Source of the DNA: Symsagittifera roscoffensis | Taxonomy: Eukaryota > Xenacoelomorpha > Acoela > Convolutidae | Assembly: GCF_963678635.1 (NCBI RefSeq) | Contig: NC_087063.1 | Span: 47,160,101-47,224,100, forward strand | Direction: 5' to 3' | Length of the DNA: 64,000 nt | In this document: positions 39,349 through 51,900 of the stretch, one piece after another | How positions within the stretch are numbered: position 1 is the first letter of the stretch | Layout of the letters: each line of letters starts with the position of its first letter | Program-made: the position numbers and the translations under genes | Notes under the pieces: model-generated | What the model was told of the DNA's origin: nothing | Seen by the model: the letters and a program-made list of their open reading frames with translations, nothing else | The model's database searches: none

Positions 39349-39552
39349 TCAAAAATCGACTTGCTGTCTTTGTTCGAGTTGTCCTAACTCATTTTTAGTG
39401 AATAGTTGAAAGCAGGGCTCGAAATTTTTTCCCCTGGTAGGATCTTTGGGGAAGAGCAAATCTCCCAGCTTTTGTTTGATTTTTTGAGAATTCAAAATGA
39501 TTGCGACTATTGTCTTGTTGAGACGGTTGAACACGAGTAGAGCTAAGGTCAA
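39349..39552 (-). pseudogene. Array protein 1, unit 2
   Basis: A 67-residue frame nearly identical to that at 36,924, with LLFPKDPTRGKNFEP in place of SLNLKDPTRGKNFEP. The open phase is kept in both units, showing that the duplication is younger than the stop shared by both. Confidence 0.4.
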
Positions 39553-40446
39553 GGACGTCAGCCAGTCGTCAATAAGTACTTTTTCTATGCTCCGTCATTC
39601 TGTAATGTCTGGGCGAATGTTACATAGATTTGGAGAAGGCAGAATGTAACCGACTGTACTTGATAAGTTAGCTAGCTAAACTGTCCTTTCTTCACATGTT
39701 ATGGATAACATAATTCGAACGATTGCCCATGCTAGCATCACAACTATAATATAAAATTGGCACATAAAAATAAAAAGAGATCTAATACATGTACGTCCAA
39801 ACAACTTCCATGATTTTTGTTTCAGAATTTTCTAGTTTTAAGGGCTTGTTACCTTGATCGACCAACTTAAATTTAGAAAAAGAGCTGACAATGATTTTTA
39901 TTTAAAAATTAAAAAGGTAGTACAAAAAGATTAATATGACTAACTTTTTGTTAAAAAACATAGAGTCCATGTTCCGTATGCATATGCTTTTTTTCTGCAC
40001 AGTGAAGAGTTTTGCATGAAGAAATGGGTAGCTGCTACACCTTCAGTCATATTCTTTATTTTTAGGTTTCAAATACTGAATTTTTTGGGGCATGCGTAGT
40101 CATTCCAAAATAAATTTGTTGTTTCCAAAAACTCTGACAGAAATTTAAACTTATCTTAACCCTTTGTCAAAAATTGCGTTTTTGGAGCTGCTGTTTTTTG
40201 ATTTTTTTTCAAGCTCAGTGAAATTCTCATAACCCTTGCTCCAATTGATTCCATGAAAATGCTTCGTACACCAAGCGGACTGAGATGTTGTTTTGAACTT
40301 TTTTGAGGAAGAGAAGATTATCCCACAGTTTCACTGTTTTGTTTTCAATCCGTTCAGAGTAAATGTTTTTTGGTCAAAAGGAATAACAACCGAACAATGC
40401 ATACACTGATGAAGCAATTTAACATATGAACAAAAAATTGATCCAG

Positions 40447-40710
40447 TCAGATGACCAAGGAATTATGAACTGTGAAGTTTAGGTTCAACATAACAATATC
40501 TAGGTCCTTCTTTGTAGTGTATTTCACAGATCCAGCAGAGTCATGTAGAACTACATGTAGTCTAAAGATTTTGGAGTTTGCAAATTCTATTCCATACAGG
40601 AGTTTTCGTATCCAGTTAGGACTCCAAAGACAATTTTTGGTCCGTTTTTTTTGCAATTTTATGTCCAGGTCCAGAATATTACAAGTACAAGAAAAGGTTA
40701 TTTTTTTCAT
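40447..40710 (-). pseudogene. Array protein 2, unit 2
   Basis: An 87-residue frame with IRKLLYGIEFANSKIFRLHV and VLHDSAGSVKYTTKKDLD. Unit 1 has the same stretch broken by a stop (38,330-38,110). It is followed on the same strand by the exonuclease-like remnant. Unrecognised. Confidence 0.35.
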
Positions 40711-41482
40711 TTTGTATTTGACGAAAAGTCTTGTTTATAATCTTAAAAATTCTATGTATTTTGTTCAACTTATGTACGTTCTATTTCTACAGTGCCATTT
40801 TCAGTAATGTTACAAGTTTTTTGAATGTCTCTTCTTTTTCTAGTAACGAAGTAAGTATATCGAGCAATTTATCATAGTCTTCTCATTGTAGTTGTAAAGA
40901 TTGACTATTATTCCATTAATTTCCATTTCTACGAAATTCTATAAGTTCTGTTTTTTTTTGTAATTAGATCGCATCCTATGTTAATTTATCTTCTACCATT
41001 ATGCGGTTATGCAAAGTCCACTCAAAAGAGATATTTGTGAGTCCACGTCAAAATTTGCAAGTTTGGTAAATTATGTGGTTCTATCAGTTAGGGAAAATTT
41101 TTGGGATTTTTCTTGAAGAAAAATCAAAGATTAAACTTCATGAAAAACCAATATTCCAACTTTTACTGTTCAACCCGAATACTAACTAAAAAAGTATTTT
41201 GAGGATTAAACAATGAATGATGTGATTAAATGATATATGACTAAATGGACTGATTTTGATGAAAAAAGACTAAATATTTAAATTACAAGACGAAAAACAT
41301 AAATAACACTATTTATTGTATCTTACAGTTCTCAACAAACATAATGTTTCACAAAATTCGAGACAGATCTTTGAATTCCTTCAAAGTATAGTTGACATAG
41401 GCAACTTGTTTAATTGCTTCATTCTCTTTTGCAGTGAAGAGTCGAATCTGCATGTAGAGAGTCGAATCTGCATGGAGGTTTG

Positions 41483-41746
41483 TTAACATTGTACTTCTTG
41501 GTTGTGGCACAAACTTATCTTCTGTTCTAAATTGCTATGAAACCTAAGTTGATGTGTGAGTTTAGACGCTTTGTTGCAGTTAGCAAGCTCCTTATCCATA
41601 GTTGACTCCTGGTTAGAATTGAGTTCTAATATAAGAACGAGTCCAAAATTTTCAGCATCGTGAATAACAGTATTTCTAATTACCGAGATTGCTTCTCCTT
41701 TTTTTTCGCAAAAATGGTTTTGCTGTCTTTTTTCGAGTTTTCCCAA
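41483..41746 (-). pseudogene. Array protein 1, C-terminal part, boundary of units 2 and 3
   Basis: An 87-residue frame with GEAISVIRNTVIHDAENF and KASKLTHQLRFHSNLE, continuing array protein 1 past its first stop. It shows that the original protein crossed the unit boundary, so the repeat unit was copied from the middle of a gene. Confidence 0.35.
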
Positions 41747-42946
41747 CTCATTTTCTTTGAATAGTTGAAAGCAGGGCTCAAAATTTTTCCCCTGGTAGGA
41801 TCTTTGGGGATAGGCAAATTTCCCAATTTCTGTTTGGCTTTTTGAGAATTCAATATGATTGGGACTATTGTCTTATTGTGAGCACATTTTTCGAAAAAAG
41901 AACAGACTGATCAGCTGAGGAGAAATGGAAGAAATTATTTTGAGATTAATTGAAAATGGAAGTAAACCATATGAGTCATTCAATTAACCATTGAAGGAAA
42001 CAGAACTCTTAATGGAATTTTTGTGTGAAAATTTCCAAATATGGAATTGTGTAGGTGTTAGTGCTCCTATATAAATCCACAATTCTAAGCAACGTTTTTT
42101 GTTACAGATGGCTGCTGTATCAAGCTCTTCCCAGTTTTCAGTGAGATCATTGTAAAAAAATTGCTATTTATTTACGTTTCCAGTGATTTTTACAAAAATT
42201 ATTTTGCAACCCATGTGAAACTGATTTCTTGACAGAATAAAAGCGGAATACTGTATTGTTTTCTACTGGAAAAAAAGAGGGAACAGCCTAAACAGCAAAA
42301 AAACGCCGCAGTTGCGCCGACGTGCTGCGAGGGTGCCAAGTAGAACTTTATACTTTTGCGCATTGCAGCAAAACTAAACAGTATAACCAGACACGACAAT
42401 AAAAAATGAAATATCAAAAGTTTTTTTCTCAAATTGAAGAAAATCCTTGTTCAGTTAATCAAGAATTACGCTGGAACTACCGAGTTAATTGATTCTACGA
42501 AATTCTATAAGTTCTGATTTTTTTTTAAAATTAGATCGCATCCTATGTTAATTTATCTTCTACCTTTATGCGGTTATGCAAAGTCCACTCAAAAGAGATA
42601 TTTGTGAGTCTATGTCAAAATTTGCAAGTTTGGTAAATTATGTGGTTCTATCAGTTAGGGAAAATTTTTGGGATTTTTCTTGAAGAAAAAAAAATGAAAA
42701 AGTTCAAATTTTTTGGGAAGTTTGAAGATTAAACTACATGAAAAACCAACATTCCAACTATTACTGTTCAACCCGAATACTAAGTAAAAAATGATTTTGA
42801 GGATTAAACAATGAATGATGTGATAAAATGTTATATGACTAAATGGACTGATTTTGATGAAAAAAGATTTAATATTTAAATTACAAGACGAAAAACATAT
42901 ATAACACTATTTATTGTATCTTACAGTTCTCAACAAACATAATGTT

Positions 42947-43168
42947 TCACGAAATTTGAGACAGATCTTTTAGTTCGTTCAAAGTATAGTTGACATAGGC
43001 AACTTGTTTAATTGCTTCATTCTCTTTTGCAGTGAAAAGTAGAATCTGCATGTAGGGAGGTTTGTTAACATTGTACTTCTTGATTGTGACACAAACTTTT
43101 CTTCTCTTGTAATTTGCTATGAAACCTAAGTTGATGTGTGAGTTTAGACGCTTTGTTGCAGTTGGCAA
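42947..43168 (-). pseudogene. Array protein 1 distal part, unit 3
   Basis: A 73-residue frame: VTIKKYNVNKPPYMQILLFT then AKENEAIKQVAYVNYTLNEL. Equivalents in units 1 and 2 are frameshifted. The VNKPPY and YVNYTLNE segments look like conserved protein rather than chance, but I cannot name the family. Confidence 0.35.
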
Positions 43169-44080
43169 GCTCCTTATCCATAGTTGACTCCTGGTTAGAA
43201 TTGAGTTCTAATATAAGAACAAGTCCAAAGTTTTCAGCATCGTGAATAACAGTATTTCTTATTACCGAGATTGCTTCTCCCTTTTTTTCTCAAAAATGGT
43301 TTTGCTGTCTTTTTTCGAGTTTTCCCAACTCATTTTCATTAAATAGTTGAAAGCAGGGCTCAAAATTTTTCCCCCTGGTAGGATCTTTGGGGATAGGCAA
43401 ATTTCCCAATTTTTGTTTGACTTTTTGAGAATTCAATATGATTGGGACTATTGTCTTATTGTGAGCACATTTTTCGAAAAAAGAACAGACTGATCAGCCG
43501 AGGAGAATTGGGAGAAATTATTTTGAAATTAAATGAAAATGGAAGTAAACCATATGAGTCATTCAATTAATCATTGAAGGAAACAGAACTCTTAATGGAA
43601 TTTTTGTGTGAAAATTTCCAAATATGGAATTGTGTAGGTGTTAGTGCTCCTATATAAATCCACAATTCTAAGCAACGTTTTTTGTTACAGATGGCTGCTG
43701 TGTCAAGCTCTTCCCAGTTTTTAGTGAGATTATTGTAAAAAATTGCTATTTATTTACGTTTCCAGTGATTTTTACAAAAATTATTTTGCAACCCATATGA
43801 ATCTGATTTCTTGACAGAATAAAAGCGGAATACTGTATTGTTTTCTACTGGAGAAGAAGAAGGAACAGCCTAAACAGCAAAAAAAACGCCGCAGTTGCGC
43901 CGACGTGCTGCGAGGGTGCCAAGTAGAACTTTATACTTTCGCGCATTGCAGCAAAACTAAACAGTATAACCAGACACGACAATAAAAAATGAAATATCAA
44001 AAGTTTTTTCTCAAATTGAAGAAAATCCTTGTTCAGTTAATCAAGAATTACGCTGGAACTACCGAGTTAATTGATTAGAA

Positions 44081-44740
44081 AGTTATACCAAAAGAAGTCT
44101 CTTGAACAGCCCAAAAAAGTTCTGAACGGCAACAACTCCAAAAATCTGTATAAAAGAATGTTTTGTTTTGGTTGATAGCCATAGAGGGGCAGGCATGTTT
44201 ATCAAATGAAATGAAAATTGCTGTTTAAAAAAACTCTTAATCATTCTATAATTTTGCCGGGATGTGTAAGAAGCTTCACTTGATATAACCTCCTCATCAG
44301 TTTACTCAAAAGTTTCAGTGTAATTCTAAACTAACTAAAAAACCAAAATCACACATTTGTTGGGAAAAATTTTGACTGGGAGTTCAAAAACAGTTTGCAT
44401 TATGTTAATTTTTTCTCTTCGTTTTTCGTTTAATCTTAACTCAAATTGAGAGAAAGCCTTGGAAATTTTGAATTTTGTTCGTTTTGTTGGGATAATTTAA
44501 ATCAGACCTATGTTTGACAGTATAATTATTTTTGTTCACCATCCCAGACTCTGTTATCTCAACCATCAGATTCATTGGTAGGCTGTTTGACCGGTATGGG
44601 ACTAAAATGCTACATTGCTAGCAACGCAGTATTTGAAAAAAAACGTTCAATGCTAAAAAAATCCAGAACAAAGAACTTATGTTGCGACCTTGAAAGTCGA
44701 GCAAGTGCCGCTTTGTAACTAAAGTTTTGCTGCCCAGAAA
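44081..44740. other. Spacer between the 2.4-kb array and the satellite-like region
   Basis: AT-rich with no gene and no obvious repeat partner in the window. Confidence 0.5.
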
Positions 44741-45691
44741 AAAAATTGAAGTCAAAGTCAAAGTCGAAACATGCCCATTGTCGGTCGAAAGAGTCGAAAC
44801 ATACTCAAATTTGGTCGAGAAAATCGAAAAACAGGTCCAGACCAACCTAACTGTTTTCAGAGTTTTTTTTCAAAGTTTTAATACAATTTAAACTTGAAAT
44901 TGAGTAAAAACAATTCTATTCACAATTAACTTCCGTCAGGAAACTGCAACCAGCAAGAATCATTTAAGGAGATTTGCTAACAGTTAACCTAGACATATAT
45001 TGGCGTATGCGGCATAAAAAATCCAAAAGTTTTCAAATATCAAATTTCAGATCAAATTTTCTAGTCTAGATATGTAGTAAAAAGTAAAAACTATGTTGTG
45101 AATCTGAAATTGAAAACTCAAATGCTCAACGGATTCAAATGCTTAACCTATATTACAGATTTAAATGGTTTATTTTTAGTTTAAGCATCATCACAAACAT
45201 TCGATTGAAAAGCCCTAATTATAGCTTTTGTCAGAAAACTCATGTTAATCCATAGTTGCGAAAGTCGAGAAACAAATCGATTTGTGGTGGACAAAATCAA
45301 AACTTTAGATTTTTGGTCGAGTCTAATCGCTCAGTTCTCAAAGCTTAGTTCGAGCCCAATCGAAACATGAGTCACGCACAGTCAAAACATGCCCACTTTT
45401 GGTTGAGATGGTCGAAACATACGTCGAGCACAGTTGAAGCATATGCCGACCACAGTCGAAGCATAGGTCGAACGCAGTCGAAATATAATACGAGCAGAGT
45501 CAAAACATAAACGAAGCACAGTCGAAAAATAGGTAGAGAACAGTCAAAAGGTTGGTCGATTACATTGAAAACATAGATCGAGCAGTTTCTTTTGATATTT
45601 GTAGTGCATTTTCAACGAATCGACTGTATCAAAGAATTCTTAGAAGCAATTTGAAAAAAACTATACAGACTACTGAAATTTTTCTGCTTAT

Positions 45692-45997
45692 ATGAGCTAT
45701 TTAGTATTTAAAAGTGGAGATGGTGAACATTGTAACCCAGCATTAATTGCAGATCTTATGGCTCGTGGTGCTCAGAATGCAGGAACCAATGCTACGTCTT
45801 GCCTTAATTGTAAATCATTGAATATTTTGATGTGCGCAGAGGAACAAAACAAGAAAAAATACAAACCAGCTTGCGAGTATTGGCATATTTCCCTTACTCC
45901 ACTTGTGACATCTGTGGATGGAGTCTTGAGACACGAGCTTACCTTCAAGTTGAAGCTGATTGCAGATGAAATGAGTGCAAAAAGAGACCAAACTTAG
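45692..45997 (+). pseudogene. Retroelement C-terminal fragment inserted in a satellite unit
   Basis: Satellite sequence is interrupted at about 45,706 and resumes near 46,330. The insert encodes PALIADLMARGAQNAG, EEQNKKKYKPACEYWH, SLTPLVTSVDGVLRHEL and IADEMSAKRDQT, with SQV and an RATDVC-like continuation after a stop. This order resembles the conserved segment that follows reverse transcriptase in a class of retroelements common in marine invertebrates (T-P-L/F-V, then G-x-E, then R-L-A, then K-x-Y-S-x-V). No RT motif is present. The first residues come from the satellite. Assignment by memory of the family, moderate at best. Confidence 0.4.
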
Positions 45998-48900
45998 AGT
46001 CAGGTTAAGTGTTGGGTGCGTTGTATATTTTTTTTGCCATCCTGAGAGCAACCGACGTATGCATATGGGGCACAAGGTTTAACTGGTTTCACTGGGACTA
46101 GATGATGGCAGCATCATCGGGATGGCAGTTTAGTAGTTGGAGCAATAGAGAAAAACGAAGAAATTAATTCGCCTTCGAATCTGCCCGACTTTGCCGTTAA
46201 ACATTTTCCAGAACAAACGTTTTAGTTGAAATTGATCGAAAGATACATACTTTCTACATATCTTAATAAGCTGGAATGCTAAACAATAATTGAAATTTCA
46301 TCAAAATCTTTAAAAAATATTTAAGTTGTTTTGAGAACTACGAATTGCTATGTCAAAAAGTTTAACTATTCAGCTCCAAAATTTGAAAAAAATTTTTAAA
46401 ACCAGATGTGTTTTCATTTCGATCAGTTTGGAAAAACTGAAGCCGATAGTGAAGCGAGATAAAGTTTTTTTGTTTGTCAAAAAAGTCAGCAAAATTGAAC
46501 ATAACTAGGCGAGTTTGAGTTTTAAAAAAACGTTTGGAGACATGTGCCAAGACAGCTGAGAAAATAGAACCATATCTAGAGAGAGAGATGAAACACTATG
46601 AACTGGGACGAACAAAAACGATCTGTATTTTGTTGGGTCGAGAAAGTGGGAACATAAAAAGAAATTAAACAAGAATGTTGAAACATATCGAAGTTTGGTT
46701 GAAAATGCCAAACTATGGCCAGGACGGTCCAGACAACTCAAAGTTTTGTCGAGAATTTGAAAAAAATGTCAGACACAATCTAAAATTAGATCGAGCACAG
46801 TCGAAACATAAATTAATCACAGTCAAATTACACCGGATTTGTGTTGAGAAAGCCAAAACATACGTCAAGCGCAATCTAAGCAGATGTCGACCACAGTAAA
46901 AACAAATTAGGAACATATTCGAAAACAGAGGTCGAGCACAGTCGAATGATAGGTCGAGAACGGTAAAAAAAATTGGTTGATCACAATCGTAACATAAGCC
47001 GAGCAGATTTCTTACATTTTTTTACGAATCCATTGTACTAAAGAAATTTTAGCAGCAGTCATAGACCGATAAAAAATGTCATCTTTATGAGCTATTTGAT
47101 TGATATTGAAAACTATAATTTGCTTGGTAAAAAATAATAAATGATGAAGTCCACAAATTGAATTAAAAATTTAAACCATAATAGCAACTTGACAAACTTT
47201 ATAAAGATCATTAAAAACTGTCTACTTATTTTTAGCTATTTGAATGATACCAAAAATTATGAAACACTAGTTCAAAGATAACTATTCTGCTCCAAATTTT
47301 CAACCAGATTTGTTCTTGTTTTAAACAGTTTGAAGCAACCGCAGACGATAGTAAGTCGAGAAGTTTGTTTGTTTGTCGAAAAAGTTGAGACAGTCGACTC
47401 ATGAGCATTTTTGTTCGAAAAAAATTGAAGCATATCTAGGCGGATTGAACAAAACAAAGTTGAAAGGTGTGCCAAAACAGCAATGAAAAAGAAAGCATAT
47501 CGTTTTTTGGTTGAAAGAATATAATAAAACATGAACTTTGATGAACAAAAACGATTTATTATTTGTTGGTTATTTGGTGGTTTATTTGAGAAAGTGGAAA
47601 CACAACAAAATTTGGACGAGAAAGTTTAAACATGTCGAAGTTTGGTGATGAAAATTTAAAACATACCGAATTATGGCCGAGACGGTTCGAAATCAGAACT
47701 TTGGTTGAGAAATTCGAAAATTAGGTCAAACACACTCCAATTTGATTTCGAGCTCAGTCGAAAAAGAAGTCCAGCACATTCAAAACTAACCAGATTTCTG
47801 TTGAGAAAGTCAAAAAATACGTCGAGCACAGTCGAAGCATTTATCAGTGACAATCAAAACATGGGTCGGTCGACAAAGTTAAAAAATAATACGAGCGCAG
47901 TCAAAACCTCGGTAAGGCACAGTCAAACAATTTGGGAACATAATACGAATACTTTCAAAAACATAGGTCTAGCAGAGTCGAAGAATATGTCGAGAACAGT
48001 AAAAAAAATTGGTTGATCAAATTCAAAACAAAGGTCGAGCAAATTTTTCTTGATTTTCTAACCACTTTTGCGAATCGACTGTACCAACAAAATTTTAGCA
48101 GCAGATTTGAAAAATATTGAAAAAAATAAATTGCTGGGTTGAAAAAATCTTAGTATTTAACTTCACGTTTTGAAATAAATTCAGAACCAGATTTATTTTC
48201 AGTTTGAACAGTTTGGTGAAACCGCAGCCAATACTGAAGCAAATATTTTTTTGTTTGTCGAAAAACTCGAGACTGTCGAAACATACCCACTTTTGTTCGA
48301 GAAAATTGAAACATATATAGGCGGGGTGAAACAAAATGTTTTAAAAAATTGGGCCGAGACAGCAGAGAAAATAGAAGCATATCGACTTTTGATCGAGAGA
48401 GTTGAAAAAATTATGAAGTGGGATGAAAAAAACGAACAATTTTTTGTTGAACCGAGAAAAGTAAAAACATTGCAAATTTTAGACGAGGAAAAGTAAAACA
48501 TATCGAATTTTGGTCAAAAAAGTCAAAACAAAAACAATTATGATTGAGATGGTCCGGACAATGCAAATTTCGGTTAAAAACTTTGAAAATAGTCAGGCAC
48601 AGTCAAAATTTAGTTCGATCGCAGCCGAAAAACAAGTCCAGCACAGTTTAAATTTACATATTTTCTGTTGAGAAAGTCAAAACGTACGTCGAGCACAGTC
48701 AAAGCATGTATTGGATACAATCAAAACAGGCGTCAAAAAAGTCATAAACGAGCGCAGTCAAAACATGGTCCGATAACAGTCAAAACATAGGTCGGGTTGA
48801 GCATATTTTTTTTGAATTTTTATCACCACTTCTGCAAATCGACTGTAACAAACAACATAAACGGCAACTTGAAAAACTTTAGAAAGACCAAACAAAACTG

Positions 48901-51900
48901 TCTCGTTAATTAAGCTATTTGAATGATACTAAAACTTAGAAATCACTAATTCAAAAATTTTAATTATTCAGCTCCAAAGTTTTAATCGAGAAGTGTTCTC
49001 ATTTTGAATATTTTGAAGCAACCGCAGAAGATAGTAAGTCGACAAGTATTGTTTTGTTTGTCGAGAAAGCCGAGACAGTCAAAAAACGCTCAATTGTGAG
49101 CGAAAAAAAAACGGAAAACTAATTGGGAGGAGTTGAACAGAAAAAAAAACCAATTTTAAAAACGTAGGTCAAGTCAGCTGAGGAAATGGAAGCATGTCAA
49201 CTGAGGGTCGAGACATTGAAAAAAAAAACTGAACAGGGAAGAACCAAAACGAACAAGTTTTTGTTGGACTGAGAAATAGAAAAAAAAGGTCGAGAAAAGT
49301 AAGGCAAATCAAAATTTGACCGAGAAACTCAAAGCATACCGAATTATGGTCGAGACGGTCCAGTCAACCCAAGTTGTGGTCATGAAAACCAAAAAATAGG
49401 TCAGGAATGGTCAAAACTTAGCTCCAGCACAGTCGAATCATGAGTCAAAACTTACCTGATTTCCGTTGAGAAAATCGAAACAAACGTCGACCAGAATCGA
49501 AACCAATGTCCAGCAAAGTCAAAACATAGGTCGAGCTCAGCCGAAACATTGGCCGAGAACGGTAAAAAAATGTTCGATCACGTTCGAAACATAGTTTGAG
49601 CAGAATTTTTTCTAAATTTTTATTAGCACTGCTACGATTCGACTCTACGAAATTGATATTAGCAGCAATTTGAAAAACTCTATATAGACCAACAAAAGAT
49701 TGTCTTTCTTAATGAGCTATTTGGTTGATTCTGAAAACTACAAACTGCAAGGTCAAAAAGTTTACCTATTCAACTCCACATACTTAAATAAAAATTTAAA
49801 CCAGATGTGGTTTCAATTTGAACAGTTTGAAGCAACCGCAGCCGATAGTAAAGCAAGAAAGTTTTTTTTCGTGAAGGTCAAGCCAGTCCAAATATCATCA
49901 TTTTTATTCGAGAAAATGAAACATATCTAACATATCTAGTCGGGGTTGAAAAAAATGTTTCAAAAAGTTGGGCCAACACAGCAGAGAAAATTGAATTTTT
50001 CAATTTTTCAAAGGAAGAGTTGAAAAAATTATGAGCTGGGAGTAACAAAGACGAACAATTTGTTGTCGGATCGAGAAAATGGAAACAAAACAAAATTTGG
50101 ACCTGAAAACTAAAACATATAGGAGAATGCTGGAGAAAATCCGAAAATACAAATTTATGTCGAGACGCACAAGAAACTTGGATCAAGCACAAGTCAAATA
50201 CCGTAAAAAACACAATTTTGTTGAGAAAGCTGAAACAAAAACAGTCAAATGTGAAAAACTAAAACAAAAACAGTCGAAAACAGTCAAATGGTACTGGTGT
50301 TCGTTTTTATGAGTGATTTGATTGATATTGAAACCTCTAATTTGCTAGGTTAAAAAAATTCGCTATCCAGTTCCACAATTTGAAACAAAAAAAACTTGAA
50401 CTAGATGTTGTTTAAACTCGAAAACTTTGGTTAAGAGCAACCAATCGCAGCCAATATTCAAGCGAGAAATTTATTTTTTGAGAAAACCGTGATTGTCGAA
50501 ACATATCCATGGTTGTTTTCAAGAAAAATTAAACATATCTAGGCGGGGTTTAACAAAAAAGACGTTTTAAAACTGTGGGCTGAGACAGCAGAGAAACAGG
50601 AAGCGTAATGAATTTTGATCTAGAGAGTTGAAAAACTATGAACTGGGATGAACAAAGACGAACATTTTTTGTTCGATCGAGAAAAAGGAAAAATAACAAA
50701 ATTTGGGCGAGAAAGCTTAAACATATCGAAGATTTGTCCAGAAAGTCATAACATACCGAGAAAAATTCAACTTTTTTTTTCAAATTTTTTTGTCGAAACA
50801 TATCCATGGTTGTTTTCGAGAAAAATTAAACATATCTAGGCGGGGTTTAACAAAAAAGACGTTTTAAAACTGTGGGCTGAGACAGCAGAGAAACAGGAAG
50901 CGTAATGAATTTTGATCTAGAGAGTTGAAAAACTATGAACTGGGATGAACAAAGACGAAAATTTTTTGTTCGATCGAGAAAAAGGAAAAATAACAAAATT
51001 TGGGCGAGAAAGCTTAAACATATCGAAGATTTGTCCAGAAAGTCATAACATACCGAGTTGTGCTCGAGTTGACCAGTCAATCCGAACTTTGGTCGAGAAA
51101 TTAGAAAATAGGTCAGACATGCTCAAAACTTAGATCGAGCACAGCCGAAAACTATGTCAAGCACAGTCAAAAGGTACCTGACTTCTGCTGAGAAAAATGA
51201 TATAGATACATATATACGTCAAGCATAATCGAAGTATATTTGGGGCGAAATCAAAACACGGATCAAGCGCAGTCAAATCATAAAACGAGCGCAGTCAAAA
51301 CATAAGACAAGCAAAGTCAAAACATAGGCCAAGACAGTCGAAACACAGGTCGAGAACAGTCGAAACATTGGTCGATCACACTCAAAACATAGGCCGAGAA
51401 CTTTTTTTTCAAATTTTTTTCACCATTTCCACGAATATACTGTACCGAGAAATTAATTACAGCAAAATGAAAAATTTTATGAGGACCAGTCAAAACTGTC
51501 AGTTTGTATGAGTTCAACTCCATATTTTTAAATGAAAAATTGAACAAGATGTGGTTTAACTTCGAACAACCGCAGCCAATATTAAAACGAGAAAATTTTT
51601 TTCGAGAAAGTTGAGACAGTCAAAACATACATTCAAAGTTATAAAACATATCTAATTCGAAACGAAGGAGGTCGAGCAGAAATTTTGCTTAATTTTCTTT
51701 CCACTTTTACCAATCGATTGTTCCAAATTAATATTAGCAGCAATTTGAAAAACTCTATTTAGACCAACAAAAAGTTGTCTTTCTTAATGAGCTATTTGGT
51801 TGATTCTGAAAACTACAAACTGCATTGTCAAAAAGTTTACCTATTCAACTCCACGTCCTTAAATCAAAATTTAAATCAGATGTGGTTTCAATTCAAACAG

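Larger units (their letters stand above)
36826..44080 (-). repeat. Tandem array of ~2.4-kb units carrying degenerate genes (four units)
   Basis: The anchor TTTTCAGCATCGTGAATAAC recurs near 36,868, 39,293, 41,651 and 43,236, giving periods of about 2.42, 2.36 and 1.58 kb. Units 1 and 2 share the whole length. Units 3 and 4 carry a different ~600-base segment (41,880-42,490 and 43,450-44,070) in place of the interior. Unit 4 ends near 44,080. Coding remnants lie on the minus strand, the same strand as the ATPase next door. Confidence 0.85.

Noticed and set aside
42199-42432. Signal-peptide-like minus-strand frame (LLIFHFLLSCLVILFSF)
   Set aside because: The hydrophobic run comes from AT-rich DNA; the corresponding segment of unit 4 does not preserve the frame.
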